From the NCBI RefSeq assembly GCF_001942495.1, contig NZ_MKZS01000001.1:4454457-4518456 (forward strand): a stretch of DNA of 64,000 nucleotides. The letters run 5' to 3'. Below, piece by piece: positions 51,847 through 60,541 of this stretch; the stretch's first letter is position 1; every line of letters begins with the position of its first letter. The stretch is from Moorena bouillonii PNG (GTDB lineage: Bacteria > Cyanobacteriota > Cyanobacteriia > Cyanobacteriales > Coleofasciculaceae). The notes under the pieces are model-generated. The model saw only the letters and a program-made list of their open reading frames with translations, ran no database searches and was not told where the DNA came from. Made by a program: the position numbers and the translations under genes.

Positions 51847-52509
51847 TCATAGCAATCCCCGATGATGAATGAAAACCAAAATAACTGCCCACGAACCCAA
51901 AGCCACTTTTACTGCAACCAAGATATTGAGTAAGGGGATGACGATACCGCTGACCAGTGTCTGCAACTCCCCGTGGGGTAATTCTACTCCCGTCAACGTT
52001 ATAACTGCTAGTACAATAAAAATCAGAACTGAAACCTTCTCCCACCTAGCAGCTTGCCAGCGCTTGTAGACTGCCTGCATCCACTGGAATGATGAGGTAA
52101 TGGCAACCAGACCGATTGCGGTTCCCCCCGCCACCCCAGCCGCAAAGCCACCCCCTGGACTCAGATGCCCCCGAATCGCCAGCTCGATACCTACCAACGC
52201 AGCAATCGTCGCTCCCAGACGGGCTAGAACAATCGATGGTTTATCGGTAAATTGATAGATCGTGCAGAACGGCTTTTCATCAGCCAGTAGAAATTTAGCT
52301 CCCATGATCGCGATCGTAAATACCACCACTTCAAAGATGGTGTCATAGAGCCGATTCCGGAAAATGATACCCGAAACCGCATTGGGCACTCCAGTATCTT
52401 TGAAAACGGATTCGACGATAGACAGATCTGATAAGTCTGCCGCCGGATTGGGCAAAACCATAAATTTGACGTACAGCGCTATCCCTGCTGCAATGTAAAT
52501 CCATTTCAT
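51847..52509 (-). CDS. mrpB: MrpB/MnhB, Na+/H+ antiporter subunit B
   Basis: A 220-residue membrane protein, last gene of the mrp operon. The MnhB domain core is RLGATIAALVGIELAIRGHL followed by SPGGGFAAGVAGGTAIGL, the family signature, with about six membrane helices. It is longer than many MrpB proteins (about 140) because of an N-terminal extension with DTIFEVVVFTIAIMGAKFLL, a segment found at the MrpA C-terminus in other bacteria. Start overlaps the mrpA-type stop by one base (TAATG), so translation is coupled. Confidence 0.9.
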   Translation of the reverse strand: MKWIYIAAGIALYVKFMVLPNPAADLSDLSIVESVFKDTGVPNAVSGIIFRNRLYDTIFEVVVFTIAIMGAKFLLADEKPFCTIYQFTDKPSIVLARLGATIAALVGIELAIRGHLSPGGGFAAGVAGGTAIGLVAITSSFQWMQAVYKRWQAARWEKVSVLIFIVLAVITLTGVELPHGELQTLVSGIVIPLLNILVAVKVALGSWAVILVFIHHRGLL

Positions 52510-53183
52510 TAATGATCTCCCCCTGCCTCTGGTACATTTAGATAAGTTAAGCTTGTCGCCGATAATGAAAGTTCACTTTGCATAATCTCATAGAGGCGTT
52601 GAACCCTGGTCTGGGTGTGATAAAGTAGGGTTTCATTCTCTTGCGCTACCTGGTCTTGCTCATCCTGTGGTGATGCCTTCTGGGTAGCTCCTAGAGCTAA
52701 TCCCCTCTCGCCCTGCTCAAAGGGGAATCCCTCATCTTCAGTACAGGTAGCATGGACTTCTTTTTCTATCAACGCCTGGTGCAAGGTCTCCCTATCTGGG
52801 TAGGTTACCAGCTCAAGGCGCATATAGTGTTTGCTCAGGATTGTGCGTAAGTCATCCATCAGTTCCCCAAAATCCGGTTTGGTCTTGCTGTCTCCTAAAG
52901 ACTCCCCATCTGCCTCAACTTCTTTCCAGTCTTGGATCACTCCAAGACGCATGGTTAGGGATGAACGCACCGCAACCGCATAGAGGGTAATGGCTAGCAT
53001 TGTACCGACTAATGCTTCGGTCAAAGCCACATCCGCTGCCCCAAACATGGCATAGACCAAAGCCGCCACCGCTCCCAGTATGCCTCGGATCACCAGAGCA
53101 TGGTATGGATTGACCTGAAATACCAGCATGCAGGCAGACAAAGGCAGTAGGGCGGTTATCACATAGATATAGTTATCAGTCAT
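52509..53183 (-). CDS. mrpA: Short MrpA-like subunit (MbhD/DUF4040 domain)
   Basis: 224 residues from the ATG at 53183, which overlaps the mrpG stop (ATGACTGA). A longer frame from 53219 would run into mrpG and is less likely. Membrane helices (about 1-80) carry the MbhD/DUF4040 motif GAVAALVYAMFGAADVALTEALVG, equal to a small C-terminal part of the usual MrpA. A soluble acidic tail (about 90-224) follows. Cyanobacterial mrp operons encode such a short subunit and rely on MrpD for the large proton-pumping fold. Confidence 0.83.
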   Translation of the reverse strand: MTDNYIYVITALLPLSACMLVFQVNPYHALVIRGILGAVAALVYAMFGAADVALTEALVGTMLAITLYAVAVRSSLTMRLGVIQDWKEVEADGESLGDSKTKPDFGELMDDLRTILSKHYMRLELVTYPDRETLHQALIEKEVHATCTEDEGFPFEQGERGLALGATQKASPQDEQDQVAQENETLLYHTQTRVQRLYEIMQSELSLSATSLTYLNVPEAGGDH

Positions 53184-53454
53184 TGTCACCCCCACTACTG
53201 GAACAGTAAGCCAACACATATCCCAACACTGTATTCCAGATCGCCAAGGAGATAATGGCGAGAATCAGCAGCGGCCATTCACTAGGTATCTTCAGGAGCA
53301 GCCCGACGATGATACTCATCGAGCCGAGGGTATCTGCCACTGAAAGACTATGCAGCTTGAATAATACTGATCGGTGACCGATTAGGGGAAAGGTTCCCCA
53401 AAACCAGAATAGGATTCCGACACCTATGCAAGTGTAACTCAGTGCATTAATCAT
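53176..53454 (-). CDS. mrpG: MrpG/MnhG, Na+/H+ antiporter subunit G
   Basis: A 92-residue protein with three membrane helices and the MnhG features GVGILFWFWGTFPLIGHRSVL, KLHSLSVADTLGSMSIIVGL. Length is typical for the family. The start overlaps mrpF by 4 bp (ATGA), and the stop overlaps the next gene. Confidence 0.9.
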   Translation of the reverse strand: MINALSYTCIGVGILFWFWGTFPLIGHRSVLFKLHSLSVADTLGSMSIIVGLLLKIPSEWPLLILAIISLAIWNTVLGYVLAYCSSSGGDND

Positions 53455-53702
53455 ACATCACTCATTCGTTTAATTACGTGTGCCAGTAACATTAATCCAG
53501 CATTCCCCACACTCAGGATGATGACCCCGACAACACCGATCATCCAATCATCGCGCAAGACAGATACCACTAGGATCATGATTGATGTCTTGGTGGCAAT
53601 ACTGGCAAATGCCAACATTTTTTGCCAAATATCATCATCTTGCCAAGCCTCATAAATGGGGATGAGCAGAGCCAGAATCATGGCAATCAGGATCAGCGTC
53701 AT
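53451..53702 (-). CDS. mrpF: MrpF/MnhF, Na+/H+ antiporter subunit F
   Basis: An 83-residue, three-helix membrane protein. Its size, the pattern of hydrophobic helices with WQDDDIWQKMLAFASIATKT between them, and its place between mrpE and mrpG fit MrpF. It overlaps both neighbours by 4 bp. Confidence 0.82.
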   Translation of the reverse strand: MTLILIAMILALLIPIYEAWQDDDIWQKMLAFASIATKTSIMILVVSVLRDDWMIGVVGVIILSVGNAGLMLLAHVIKRMSDV

Positions 53703-54088
53703 CGTTGTTTCCTCCGTCTAACCCGGTGTACTTCGTACCTGCCATCTTGGTGGTATTTCAACACAATGGTTTTTGGTGTAAAGGTGATCAGGAATATATC
53801 CAGGAATATTAGCCCAGGGGTCCGTTGGGGTTTGACTCCTTCCATGATCACATCTTCGTGCTTATGGGGACGAAGCATGATTTCAAATGCCTCAATATAT
53901 GCCTGGGGAATCGCTACTATCACTTCACCGAGCACCCGCAGCCAATCCTTTAAGGCTTCTGGGGTTTTGGGGCGTCCCGGTAATAAAAATGCGATCGCAA
54001 TCCCAATGATGATATTTGGCAGACTTAGATTAGCAGTCAGCAAAAACCAGATAACCAGTCGTAAAATTAGATTTAGATGCCCAATCAT
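53699..54088 (-). CDS. mrpE: MrpE/MnhE, Na+/H+ antiporter subunit E
   Basis: A 129-residue protein. Two hydrophobic helices (about 6-40) lead into EVIVAIPQAYIEAFEIMLRP and TFTPKTIVLKYHQDG, typical of MnhE, whose soluble C-terminal domain is cytoplasmic. Overlaps mrpD and mrpF by 4 bp. Confidence 0.88.
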   Translation of the reverse strand: MIGHLNLILRLVIWFLLTANLSLPNIIIGIAIAFLLPGRPKTPEALKDWLRVLGEVIVAIPQAYIEAFEIMLRPHKHEDVIMEGVKPQRTPGLIFLDIFLITFTPKTIVLKYHQDGRYEVHRVRRRKQR

Positions 54089-55521
54089 GGTTGAAACACC
54101 ATCCAGAATAGTAATACTAACATCAGACTCATCACCCCAATTAGATGATCAAATTCCTCAAGCACACGGGGCAGCTTGATTACAGATCGTTTGAAAATCA
54201 AAAAATATGCCAACCATCCCAGGCCAATAGTTACCAGAGGTTTAGTAATATTGGCAAAGTTATATGCCTGGTAGTACACACCATTGGCAGCAATCAGTCC
54301 ACCGAGCAACAGTATCATCGCTAACCAAAAATCGAGCTTTACCTTCCCTTGGCTGCTATCCCCATGGGGCAGAAAGATGAATTTCGCAAAGGATATGGCT
54401 GTTCCTAGGGCTGCAACATTCATACCGATAACTTGCCAGGGCACTAGATTCTTCATGGTCAACACCTTCGCCCCAAAGCCGGACAACAAGGGAAAGCCGG
54501 AAATTGAGAAGCTAGCGATAGCCAGAGCAATCCAGATTTGGGTATTAATCGGCTGATGTTGCAGTTCCTTGAGGTTACGGCTGGGCAAAACACCCGCGAT
54601 TAAAAAGAGCGCCCCTTTCACCAGGCCGTGGGTCAGGGCATAAAAGCCCCCTACTTCTGGTGCGGCAAGGATAAAGCCTAACTGGGAAATTGTATGAAAC
54701 GCCAGCATACGCTTAGTATCTTTTTCAAAGACGGCATAGCCTACTCCCAGAAGCGCTGTCCCCACTCCGAATATCCTGACGATGGGATCAATTTCCTCGA
54801 CAATTAGAGCACAACGCAACAGTGGAAAGACTCCCGTTTTAACCACAACTCCCGATAGCAATGCCGACACTGGGCTCTCAGATTCGGAGTGGCTTAAGGG
54901 TAACCACAATCCTGATACAAATATTCCCCCCTTGACTAACAATGCCACAAAGATCAGGGCAAGAGCTTCTGGAGGTGCTCCGCGCAACCCTTCAAAGGCA
55001 AAGGAATGATGTGCCTGATAGACTAAAACCGCGCCAACTAGATAAAACAGCATGGCTGTATTGCTGACAAAAAGATAGCGCAAGGCTACCCAAATTGATC
55101 GGTCGGTTCGGGGATAGGCAATCAACAGAAACGCAGCAATACTGATGACCTCTAATGCTACGTATAAACTGATGAAATCTGCACAGATAAATACGGCATT
55201 GACACTGCCATGTAAGATAATGGTCTGGGTATAAAAAAAAGCTGTTTTACCACTTTGCCAACAGTAAAGGATTACTGCTGCGGTTACTAGCCCATTGGTC
55301 AAGATAAAAAAGGCGCTTAATTGATCAACGAGTAATGTGACACCGAAACTATCCAGCAGCTGTAGGGTTAATGGCGATTTTGTGAGAAATAGCTGTGTCC
55401 CATATTCAACCGAAACCATGGCAACCCCTAGGGCTAGGTATCGGTCAAGTTTGGGGATCAGATAAATGCTGAATCCCACAAATAGCGGTAGGGCAATCCA
55501 GGCAATGGTAATGGTACTCAT
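54085..55521 (-). CDS. mrpD: MrpD/MnhD, large antiporter-like subunit (NuoL/M/N family)
   Basis: A 478-residue protein with about 14 membrane helices of the proton-conducting Complex I antiporter family. Key parts are LYVALEVISIAAFLLIAYPR (conserved Glu), LLVKGGIFVSGLWLPLSHSE (conserved Lys) and DTKRMLAFHTISQLGFILAA with the Ser/Gln motif. It exchanges Na+ (or Li+) for H+ together with the other Mrp subunits, giving salt and alkali tolerance. Confidence 0.93.
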   Translation of the reverse strand: MSTITIAWIALPLFVGFSIYLIPKLDRYLALGVAMVSVEYGTQLFLTKSPLTLQLLDSFGVTLLVDQLSAFFILTNGLVTAAVILYCWQSGKTAFFYTQTIILHGSVNAVFICADFISLYVALEVISIAAFLLIAYPRTDRSIWVALRYLFVSNTAMLFYLVGAVLVYQAHHSFAFEGLRGAPPEALALIFVALLVKGGIFVSGLWLPLSHSESESPVSALLSGVVVKTGVFPLLRCALIVEEIDPIVRIFGVGTALLGVGYAVFEKDTKRMLAFHTISQLGFILAAPEVGGFYALTHGLVKGALFLIAGVLPSRNLKELQHQPINTQIWIALAIASFSISGFPLLSGFGAKVLTMKNLVPWQVIGMNVAALGTAISFAKFIFLPHGDSSQGKVKLDFWLAMILLLGGLIAANGVYYQAYNFANITKPLVTIGLGWLAYFLIFKRSVIKLPRVLEEFDHLIGVMSLMLVLLFWMVFQP

Positions 55522-55853
55522 GGCGTATTATTCTTCTCGATCTCGTTGCTTTCCAGGGTGGGATTGTCCCGTGCCAGTTTCATAACACCTACTAGCATTA
55601 AGGCTTGAATCGAAAAGCCGATCACAATCGCTGTTAAGATCACTGCCTGGGGAACTGGATCTGCGTAAGCCCTATTTTCGACGTTTGAAAGAATGGGTGT
55701 GAATAAACCATCTCGGGATGCAACCAACACGTAATAGGCAATCACCCCCGTGCTCATGATATCCATAGAGATGATTTTCATAACCAGGTTCTTTTTAAGG
55801 ATGATGCCGAAAAATCCGCACAATATTGTGGCAAATATGAATGCTTCTAACAC
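55518..55853 (-). CDS. mrpC: MrpC/MnhC, Na+/H+ antiporter subunit C (NuoK-like)
   Basis: A 111-residue, three-helix NuoK-like protein with GIILKKNLVMKIISMDIMST and DPVPQAVILTAIVIGFSIQA (the conserved ...PQALVLTAIVI motif). First gene of an operon in the order C-D-E-F-G-A-B, the order described for cyanobacterial mrp loci. Its stop overlaps mrpD by 4 bp. A palindrome at 55916-55936 lies 63 bp upstream. Confidence 0.92.
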   Translation of the reverse strand: MLEAFIFATILCGFFGIILKKNLVMKIISMDIMSTGVIAYYVLVASRDGLFTPILSNVENRAYADPVPQAVILTAIVIGFSIQALMLVGVMKLARDNPTLESNEIEKNNTP

Positions 55854-55915
55854 GGGAATTGCCTATTGGGTAAGGGTTGGTGGTAATTATCTTTATACAA
55901 TGATACTGTCGAACA

Positions 55916-55936
55916 GTGCTATAAAATATATAGCAC
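55916..55936. promoter_or_regulatory. Palindrome upstream of the mrp operon
   Basis: GTGCTATA-AAATA-TATAGCAC is a perfect 8-bp inverted repeat, with a further AGTGCTA half site at 55945-55951. Possible operator for mrp; its regulator is unknown. Confidence 0.45.
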
Positions 55937-55974
55937 GTTTTAATAGTGCTAGGAACGATTGACACTATTGATAA

Positions 55975-56282
55975 GTTCCAAGGTACACCATAGACTCATC
56001 CCACACCAAGGTTTTGGTTTGAGCTTGGGATTTGGAAAAACACGGGCAATAGCAAGTCAATAACCCCAACCTCAACGCAGTAGGTTGGGGCTTGGTAGAC
56101 AACCAACTACCATGATTGACTAGACCATTTGAGCCGAATTTTGGGACGAACGCTTGGATACTTCCCCAGTCCAAGCCTCTTCAAAACTGTGTTGTCAGTT
56201 GCTGTTAGACAGGAAATCTTCAATTCGGTGGTCGAGGGGACGAGTTATTAACTCAAATACTTTTCTCGTGAGGTTTATCACC
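55975..56282 (+). ncRNA. Likely omega RNA region of the IsrB element
   Basis: About 300 nt directly upstream of isrB, where the guide RNA of IscB/IsrB systems is encoded. It contains a strong hairpin (CCCCAACCT/AGGTTGGGG, about 56062-56090) and several smaller GC-rich ones. Boundaries are estimated; the target-matching guide should lie at the 5' edge. Confidence 0.55.
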
Positions 56283-57359
56283 ATGTTACGAGTTCCAGTT
56301 ATTTCGCCTGATGGCAAACCATTGATGCCTACAAAAGCTTCTCGCGCTCGTCGTTGGCTTAATCAAGGTCTTGCTATCGTTTACCCAAATGATCTAAATG
56401 TTTTTGCTGTTCAGTTAGTTAATCAACCATCTAGTTATCAGACTCAGGATATCGCTATTGGTATTGACCCCGGAAAATCTTTTTCTGGTATCGCTGTTCA
56501 GTCAAATAAAGCCACTCTTTGGACAGGGCATTTAGTGTTGCCGTACAAAAAAGTCCGCGTAGGCATGGATACTAGGCGAATGATGCGAAGAACTCGCAGA
56601 AGTCGTCGAATAAATCGCAAGATTCCTTATTCTCAAAGGTCTCATAGACAAAAGCGATTCTCGAACAGGAGGAACAAAAAGGTTCCCCCTTCGATTCGGG
56701 CAAACCGTCAACTAGAAAATCGGGTAGTAAGAGAACTTAGTCTTTTGTACCCAGTAAGTGCCATTGTTTGCGAAATAGTCAAGGCTAATGGCAACAAAGG
56801 TTTTTCTCCTGTGATGGTAGGACAATACTGGGCAATATCTCAGTTAGAAAAAATAGCCCCAGTGACTCAGAAACAAGGCTGGGAGACAGCCTTGAAGAGA
56901 GAAGCGCTAGGGCTGATCAAAGACAAAATAGACAAAAGTCGGCAAACAGTTAATACTCATGCAGTAGATGGGATTGCGTTAGCTGCTACTCATTTTTACC
57001 GACGCAAAAATTATTATCACCGCAATGGAAAATTGAGTGTCCCCAAAAACTGTGAAGTAACTAACGCTGTGTTTTCCGTAATTAGACGTGCCCCCATAAG
57101 TCGCCGTCAGTTACACCTATTGCAGTTTTCTAAAGGTGCAAAACGTCGCAAATACGGAGGAACAACCACTAGTCATGGTTTTCGCAAAGGAGACTACGTT
57201 GAAGCGGTCAAAGCCGGGAAAGCCTACCGAGGTTGGGTAAGCGGTGAGACAGCAAGACAAGTTTCCGTCAGCGATATCAATTGGAAAAGAATCGGACAAT
57301 TTACCGCCCGAAAAGTCCGACTTTTAAAACGTTCGACCGGCTTAATTGTAAACCACTAA
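56283..57359 (+). CDS. isrB: IsrB, HNH-less IscB-family RNA-guided nickase
   Basis: 358 residues from ATG 56283, chosen because the PLMP domain starts right after it; upstream in-frame codons lie in the omega RNA. Order: PLMP domain (about 8-45, SPDGKPLMPTKASRARRWLN), RuvC-I (AIGIDPGKS, Asp about 60), Arg-rich bridge helix (about 92-140), RuvC-II (AIVCEIVKA, Glu about 163), RuvC-III (HAVDGIALA, Asp about 229) and a basic C-terminal domain. There is no HNH insert between RuvC-II and RuvC-III, which distinguishes IsrB from IscB. IsrB nicks DNA under omega RNA guidance; IscB is the ancestor of Cas9. The element seems intact, bounded by the omega RNA and a right-end hairpin. Confidence 0.87.
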   Translation: MLRVPVISPDGKPLMPTKASRARRWLNQGLAIVYPNDLNVFAVQLVNQPSSYQTQDIAIGIDPGKSFSGIAVQSNKATLWTGHLVLPYKKVRVGMDTRRMMRRTRRSRRINRKIPYSQRSHRQKRFSNRRNKKVPPSIRANRQLENRVVRELSLLYPVSAIVCEIVKANGNKGFSPVMVGQYWAISQLEKIAPVTQKQGWETALKREALGLIKDKIDKSRQTVNTHAVDGIALAATHFYRRKNYYHRNGKLSVPKNCEVTNAVFSVIRRAPISRRQLHLLQFSKGAKRRKYGGTTTSHGFRKGDYVEAVKAGKAYRGWVSGETARQVSVSDINWKRIGQFTARKVRLLKRSTGLIVNH

Positions 57360-57415
57360 TTGGAGGCGCGGCTTTCCTCCCCACCAAAAGAGAAGGATGG
57401 GGTATCCAGCCGCGA
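57360..57415 (+). mobile_element. Right-end hairpin of the IsrB element
   Basis: CGCGGCT (57367-57373) pairs with AGCCGCG (57408-57414) around TTTCCTCCCCACC..., the usual end of cyanobacterial IscB/IsrB-type elements. It abuts the next gene. Confidence 0.65.
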
Positions 57416-57422
57416 AGAATTG

Positions 57423-58667
57423 ATGACAGAATCCACTCATGGCAAATCAATGGTTAACCTCAGCCCTGAGGATGCCAGCGATACAGTTGGGGGCTTGGCA
57501 ACTAGTGAAGGTGTGCCGCCGAAGGATGTCTACACTTGGGATCGGGATGCATTAGCCGTGAATCTTTTGGATTTATCAGTACCATTTGAATTGGTTGGGC
57601 GGCAAGCACAATTCCAGCGCATCACTCATGTTTTAGCCCGTGATGGCAACGTGTTGATTGTGGGAGTGCCCGGAAGCGGACGGCGGACTTTGGTAAGGCG
57701 GGCGGCACGGGAAGTTGGAGTTAAAATCCTGGAGGTTGACTGCATCCGGGTTACGGATGGTCAGCGCTTCGTGCAACTGCTGTGGGAGAGCATAAACCAG
57801 ACCTTTCCAATGGCAACAGTTCAAGCTCTAATGGCAGATTGGATTGAAGGTCAGGCAGCGGAATTATTTGTCCTGAAGGATGAAGGCAGTGGCACAGAGG
57901 GACTTAAACCGGTTCGGATTCAGAGCAAAGAGCTGCAACGGAAAGCATTTGAAGCATTACTCGATCTGCTGCAAAGGTTAGCTGAATCTGAGGGGGAACG
58001 GGTAGTGTTGATTTTGGAAAGTTTCCCCCACATTCGCTCTTGGGATCGTCATGGGGTGTGGGAAGAATTTTTGAGGAAACAGATCGAAGGTCAGACTCAG
58101 GTAAGTTATGTGCTAGTGGCAACAATCGCAGAAACCAGCATTTATCCCCATGAACCAGGGAATAATTTGGAAATTGTGCAGCTGGCTCCCTTAGCTGATG
58201 ATGTGGTTGCCGCTTGGGTAACTGAAGTTTTGCATACGCAACGGCTGACTTTCGATCCGCGATCGCAAGCACTGGAAATCTTTGTCAATGCGGTGCAAGG
58301 ACACTTCGGTGATGCTTCGGCACTGGTGCGACGCCTCAAGTCGGTACGAGTGTCTGATGGGCTAATTCGTGATGGCCATGTTCAGCAGGCCATCCAAGAA
58401 CTGCTAGGGGACTTATCCATGGTCTTCGAGTCATTACTGATGCTGCTTCCAGCTAATCAAGCCCATCTGTTAGAATCCCTGGCCCTAGACCCTACGGACA
58501 AGCCACAAAGTCGAGATTATATTCAGAAGCATTACCTATCGAGAGGGGGTTCTCTCCAAGGAGCGATCGCTGGGTTGCAGCACAAAGGTTTGATTTATGG
58601 CTCCGAGCAAGGCTACCGACTGGCTTTACCTCTGTTTGCTTTGTGGCTTTGCCAGCGTTTAAGTTGA
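57423..58667 (+). CDS. AAA/STAND-like ATPase
   Basis: 414 residues from ATG 57423. A frame extending to 57360 would read through the IS end and is not used. ELVGRQAQFQRITHVL opens the ATPase fold. Walker A is GVPGSGRRTL (about 80) and Walker B is VVLILES (about 194). The sensor region is followed by a winged-helix-like C-terminus (about 320-414, ending in a DYIQKHYLSRGGSLQGAIAG helix pair). The layout resembles Orc1/Cdc6-like or STAND ATPases with a DNA-binding end; no known family name can be given. The IS insertion 8 bp before its start has probably displaced its promoter, so expression may now depend on the element. Confidence 0.7.
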   Translation: MTESTHGKSMVNLSPEDASDTVGGLATSEGVPPKDVYTWDRDALAVNLLDLSVPFELVGRQAQFQRITHVLARDGNVLIVGVPGSGRRTLVRRAAREVGVKILEVDCIRVTDGQRFVQLLWESINQTFPMATVQALMADWIEGQAAELFVLKDEGSGTEGLKPVRIQSKELQRKAFEALLDLLQRLAESEGERVVLILESFPHIRSWDRHGVWEEFLRKQIEGQTQVSYVLVATIAETSIYPHEPGNNLEIVQLAPLADDVVAAWVTEVLHTQRLTFDPRSQALEIFVNAVQGHFGDASALVRRLKSVRVSDGLIRDGHVQQAIQELLGDLSMVFESLLMLLPANQAHLLESLALDPTDKPQSRDYIQKHYLSRGGSLQGAIAGLQHKGLIYGSEQGYRLALPLFALWLCQRLS

Positions 58668-59166
58668 TCTCAAATTCAGTAGATGCACCTCAAGTAGCGT
58701 GGCCTACGGCCAATCGCACAATGTATCCTCCATGTCTTCCCTGACTTCTCCACTGAGGCAACAATCCCTATTTCTGCAATCCACTATAGTTTTTATAAAT
58801 GAAATGTAAACAAGCATTACAGTTTTTGACATTACCAAAAATCCCTAGATACTTGATTAAGTATTACCTCTTGCCTCTTGCCTCTTGCCTTTTCCAAGGG
58901 CGAGTTTGTTCACAAATCAAATATAAATACTATAGTTTTACTTTATTTTTATAGCTATAAGTATAGTTTGGGATTTTTGTCAAGTACATTTTAAGTAAAA
59001 TTTAGATCAGCTTACCCTTGCCTCTTACCTTTCCCTAAGGGAGTATGTTAACAACTCTAATACAAATGCTACCGTTTAACTTGATTTTTCTGGCTATGAT
59101 GATAGTTTTAAATTTTTGTCAAGTACATTTTAACTAAAATTTACATCAGCTTACCCTGACTTTTCT

Positions 59167-59637
59167 GGATAGGGTAAATGGAGTTTTGGTCTAATTTAGC
59201 TACTCACTTAATAAAATAACTATTCAATAAGTGGCTTTTTTTTAAGACGGATAAACAAGCCATGATCCTGATTCAGTCTGGTTTATAGCTTCCTGATCAC
59301 CCCCTCAGATATTGGGCGCTGCCAAGAACTCAAGGGAGGGAAGGACACAGTAATTTTTGGATAACTTTATATAGCAGTCGCCAGGGCAGTTAGGACATGA
59401 CAAAAGTCTCAAACCTAAGTAAGCGCAAGAGTTTGACTTCTGACTTCTGACTTCTGACTTCTGACTTCTGACTTCTGCTATATGGACTTTTATGGATAGG
59501 GGCAATGGAGTTTTGGTCTAATTTAGCAAAATTTTTAATAAAAAAAAATTTTAATAAGCGACTTAGGTTTTACAGGGATAAACAAGCTATGATTTTGATT
59601 AAGTCTGGCTTATAGCTTCGTGAACACCCCTCAGAGA
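59167..59637. repeat. Two diverged direct repeats of about 144 bp
   Basis: Units 59167-59310 and 59494-59637 both run GGATAGGG..AATGGAGTTTTGGTC ... ATAAACAAGC.ATGAT..TGATT.AGTCTGG.TTATAGCTTC ... CCCCTCAGA, with differences scattered throughout. Confidence 0.6.
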
Positions 59638-59777
59638 CCTAAATTTTTACAGCACAAATGCTAGTTATTATTGATAAAAAACATTTCAGCCTGTTTCCTC
59701 ATCCCTTCAGGCTTCATAGGACTTGATTTTTTCCAGTAAATGAATTACATTGATATACGGAGAATAAAAAGAGATAA

Positions 59778-59903
59778 ATGGGTGGCAAATTTAACTCTGC
59801 CCCTATCGTAAAAATAGCTGTCTTGGCTTTATTCACGGTGCCCTTACTTCAAAATTTAAATTTTGAGGTGGCCAGGTTAAAAACGGTGCTTAACACTCCC
59901 TAA
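59778..59903 (+). CDS. Possible 41-residue hydrophobic peptide
   Basis: An ATG-start frame with a basic start and a hydrophobic middle (IVKIAVLALFTVPLL) like a signal peptide or small membrane protein. GGAG lies too far upstream (16 nt). No family is known; it may be a gene remnant. Confidence 0.25.
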   Translation: MGGKFNSAPIVKIAVLALFTVPLLQNLNFEVARLKTVLNTP

Positions 59904-60250
59904 GTTCTTGGGTTATCCCAAAACTCGATTCTAGGTATGGGTAACTCCAAATAAGACCCTATAGAGATAATCACCCTTGAAATAATATTCAGGATTATAG
60001 TGGGCGGAGTGTGCAAATTTTCGTTTCCAAGTAAACCAATAGTAAAGCAATTTTTAACAGGGAAAATGCATCTACAGTCTAGAAGCCTTACTCAGACAAA
60101 ATTTCAAAATTCATCAGCGAAAATACTTATCCTATGAATTGTCAGATCCAGTAGGCATTTCAAAATAGGATGCGAATACGGCATTGCTGAATCAAGGAAT
60201 GAATATGAGTGGGGTGGGCATCCTGCCTGCCCGAAAATCTAAGGAACGGG

Positions 60251-60343
60251 CAAGATGCCCATTCCACGCAAGATGCCCGTTCCACGGCAAGATGCCCGTT
60301 CCACAACAAGATGCCCATTCCACAGCAAGATGCCCATTCCACA
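60251..60343. repeat. Five 19-bp tandem repeats
   Basis: Units of CAAGATGCCC(A/G)TTCCACNN, contiguous with no spacers. The reverse complement of the core occurs just upstream (GGGCATCCTGCC, about 60214). Confidence 0.75.
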
Positions 60344-60388
60344 GGTGCGACCCGTGGCGAATTTAATTCTTAATGGGTCAAGCGCACC
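60344..60388. repeat. R2 palindromic repeat
   Basis: GGTGCGACCCGTGGCGAATT ... GGGTCAAGCGCACC, a clean copy of the R2 family about 150 bp upstream of the oxidoreductase gene. Confidence 0.7.
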
Positions 60389-60541
60389 TAAAAACTATTA
60401 AAATCATTCCATTATTAAGCAAGGCTGGATTATTCAGCGCAGTTTAGATATTAATGGCGTTGATGTTGCCCATGGTTTTTCGGCGACCAAATACAACATG
60501 CAACTGGAACAGAACACCAAAGAGTGGACAGGAGTCAAAAT

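Larger units (their letters stand above)
58668..60541. other. 1.9-kb gene-poor stretch with several repeat types
   Basis: R1 piece (58695-58720), TTGCCTC heptamers (58865-58890), two related AT-rich units (about 58920-59020 and 59055-59157), GACTTCT heptamers (59430-59476), a second pair of diverged units (59167-59310 and 59494-59637), 19-bp tandem repeats (60251-60343) and an R2 unit (60344-60388). One short frame is listed separately. Confidence 0.55.

Noticed and set aside
53622-54179. A 185-residue plus-strand frame opposite mrpD-mrpE-mrpF
   Set aside because: Antisense to three tightly overlapping conserved genes.
60251-60343. Five regular repeats that might be a CRISPR array
   Set aside because: The 19-bp units are contiguous, with no unique spacers, no leader and no cas genes.
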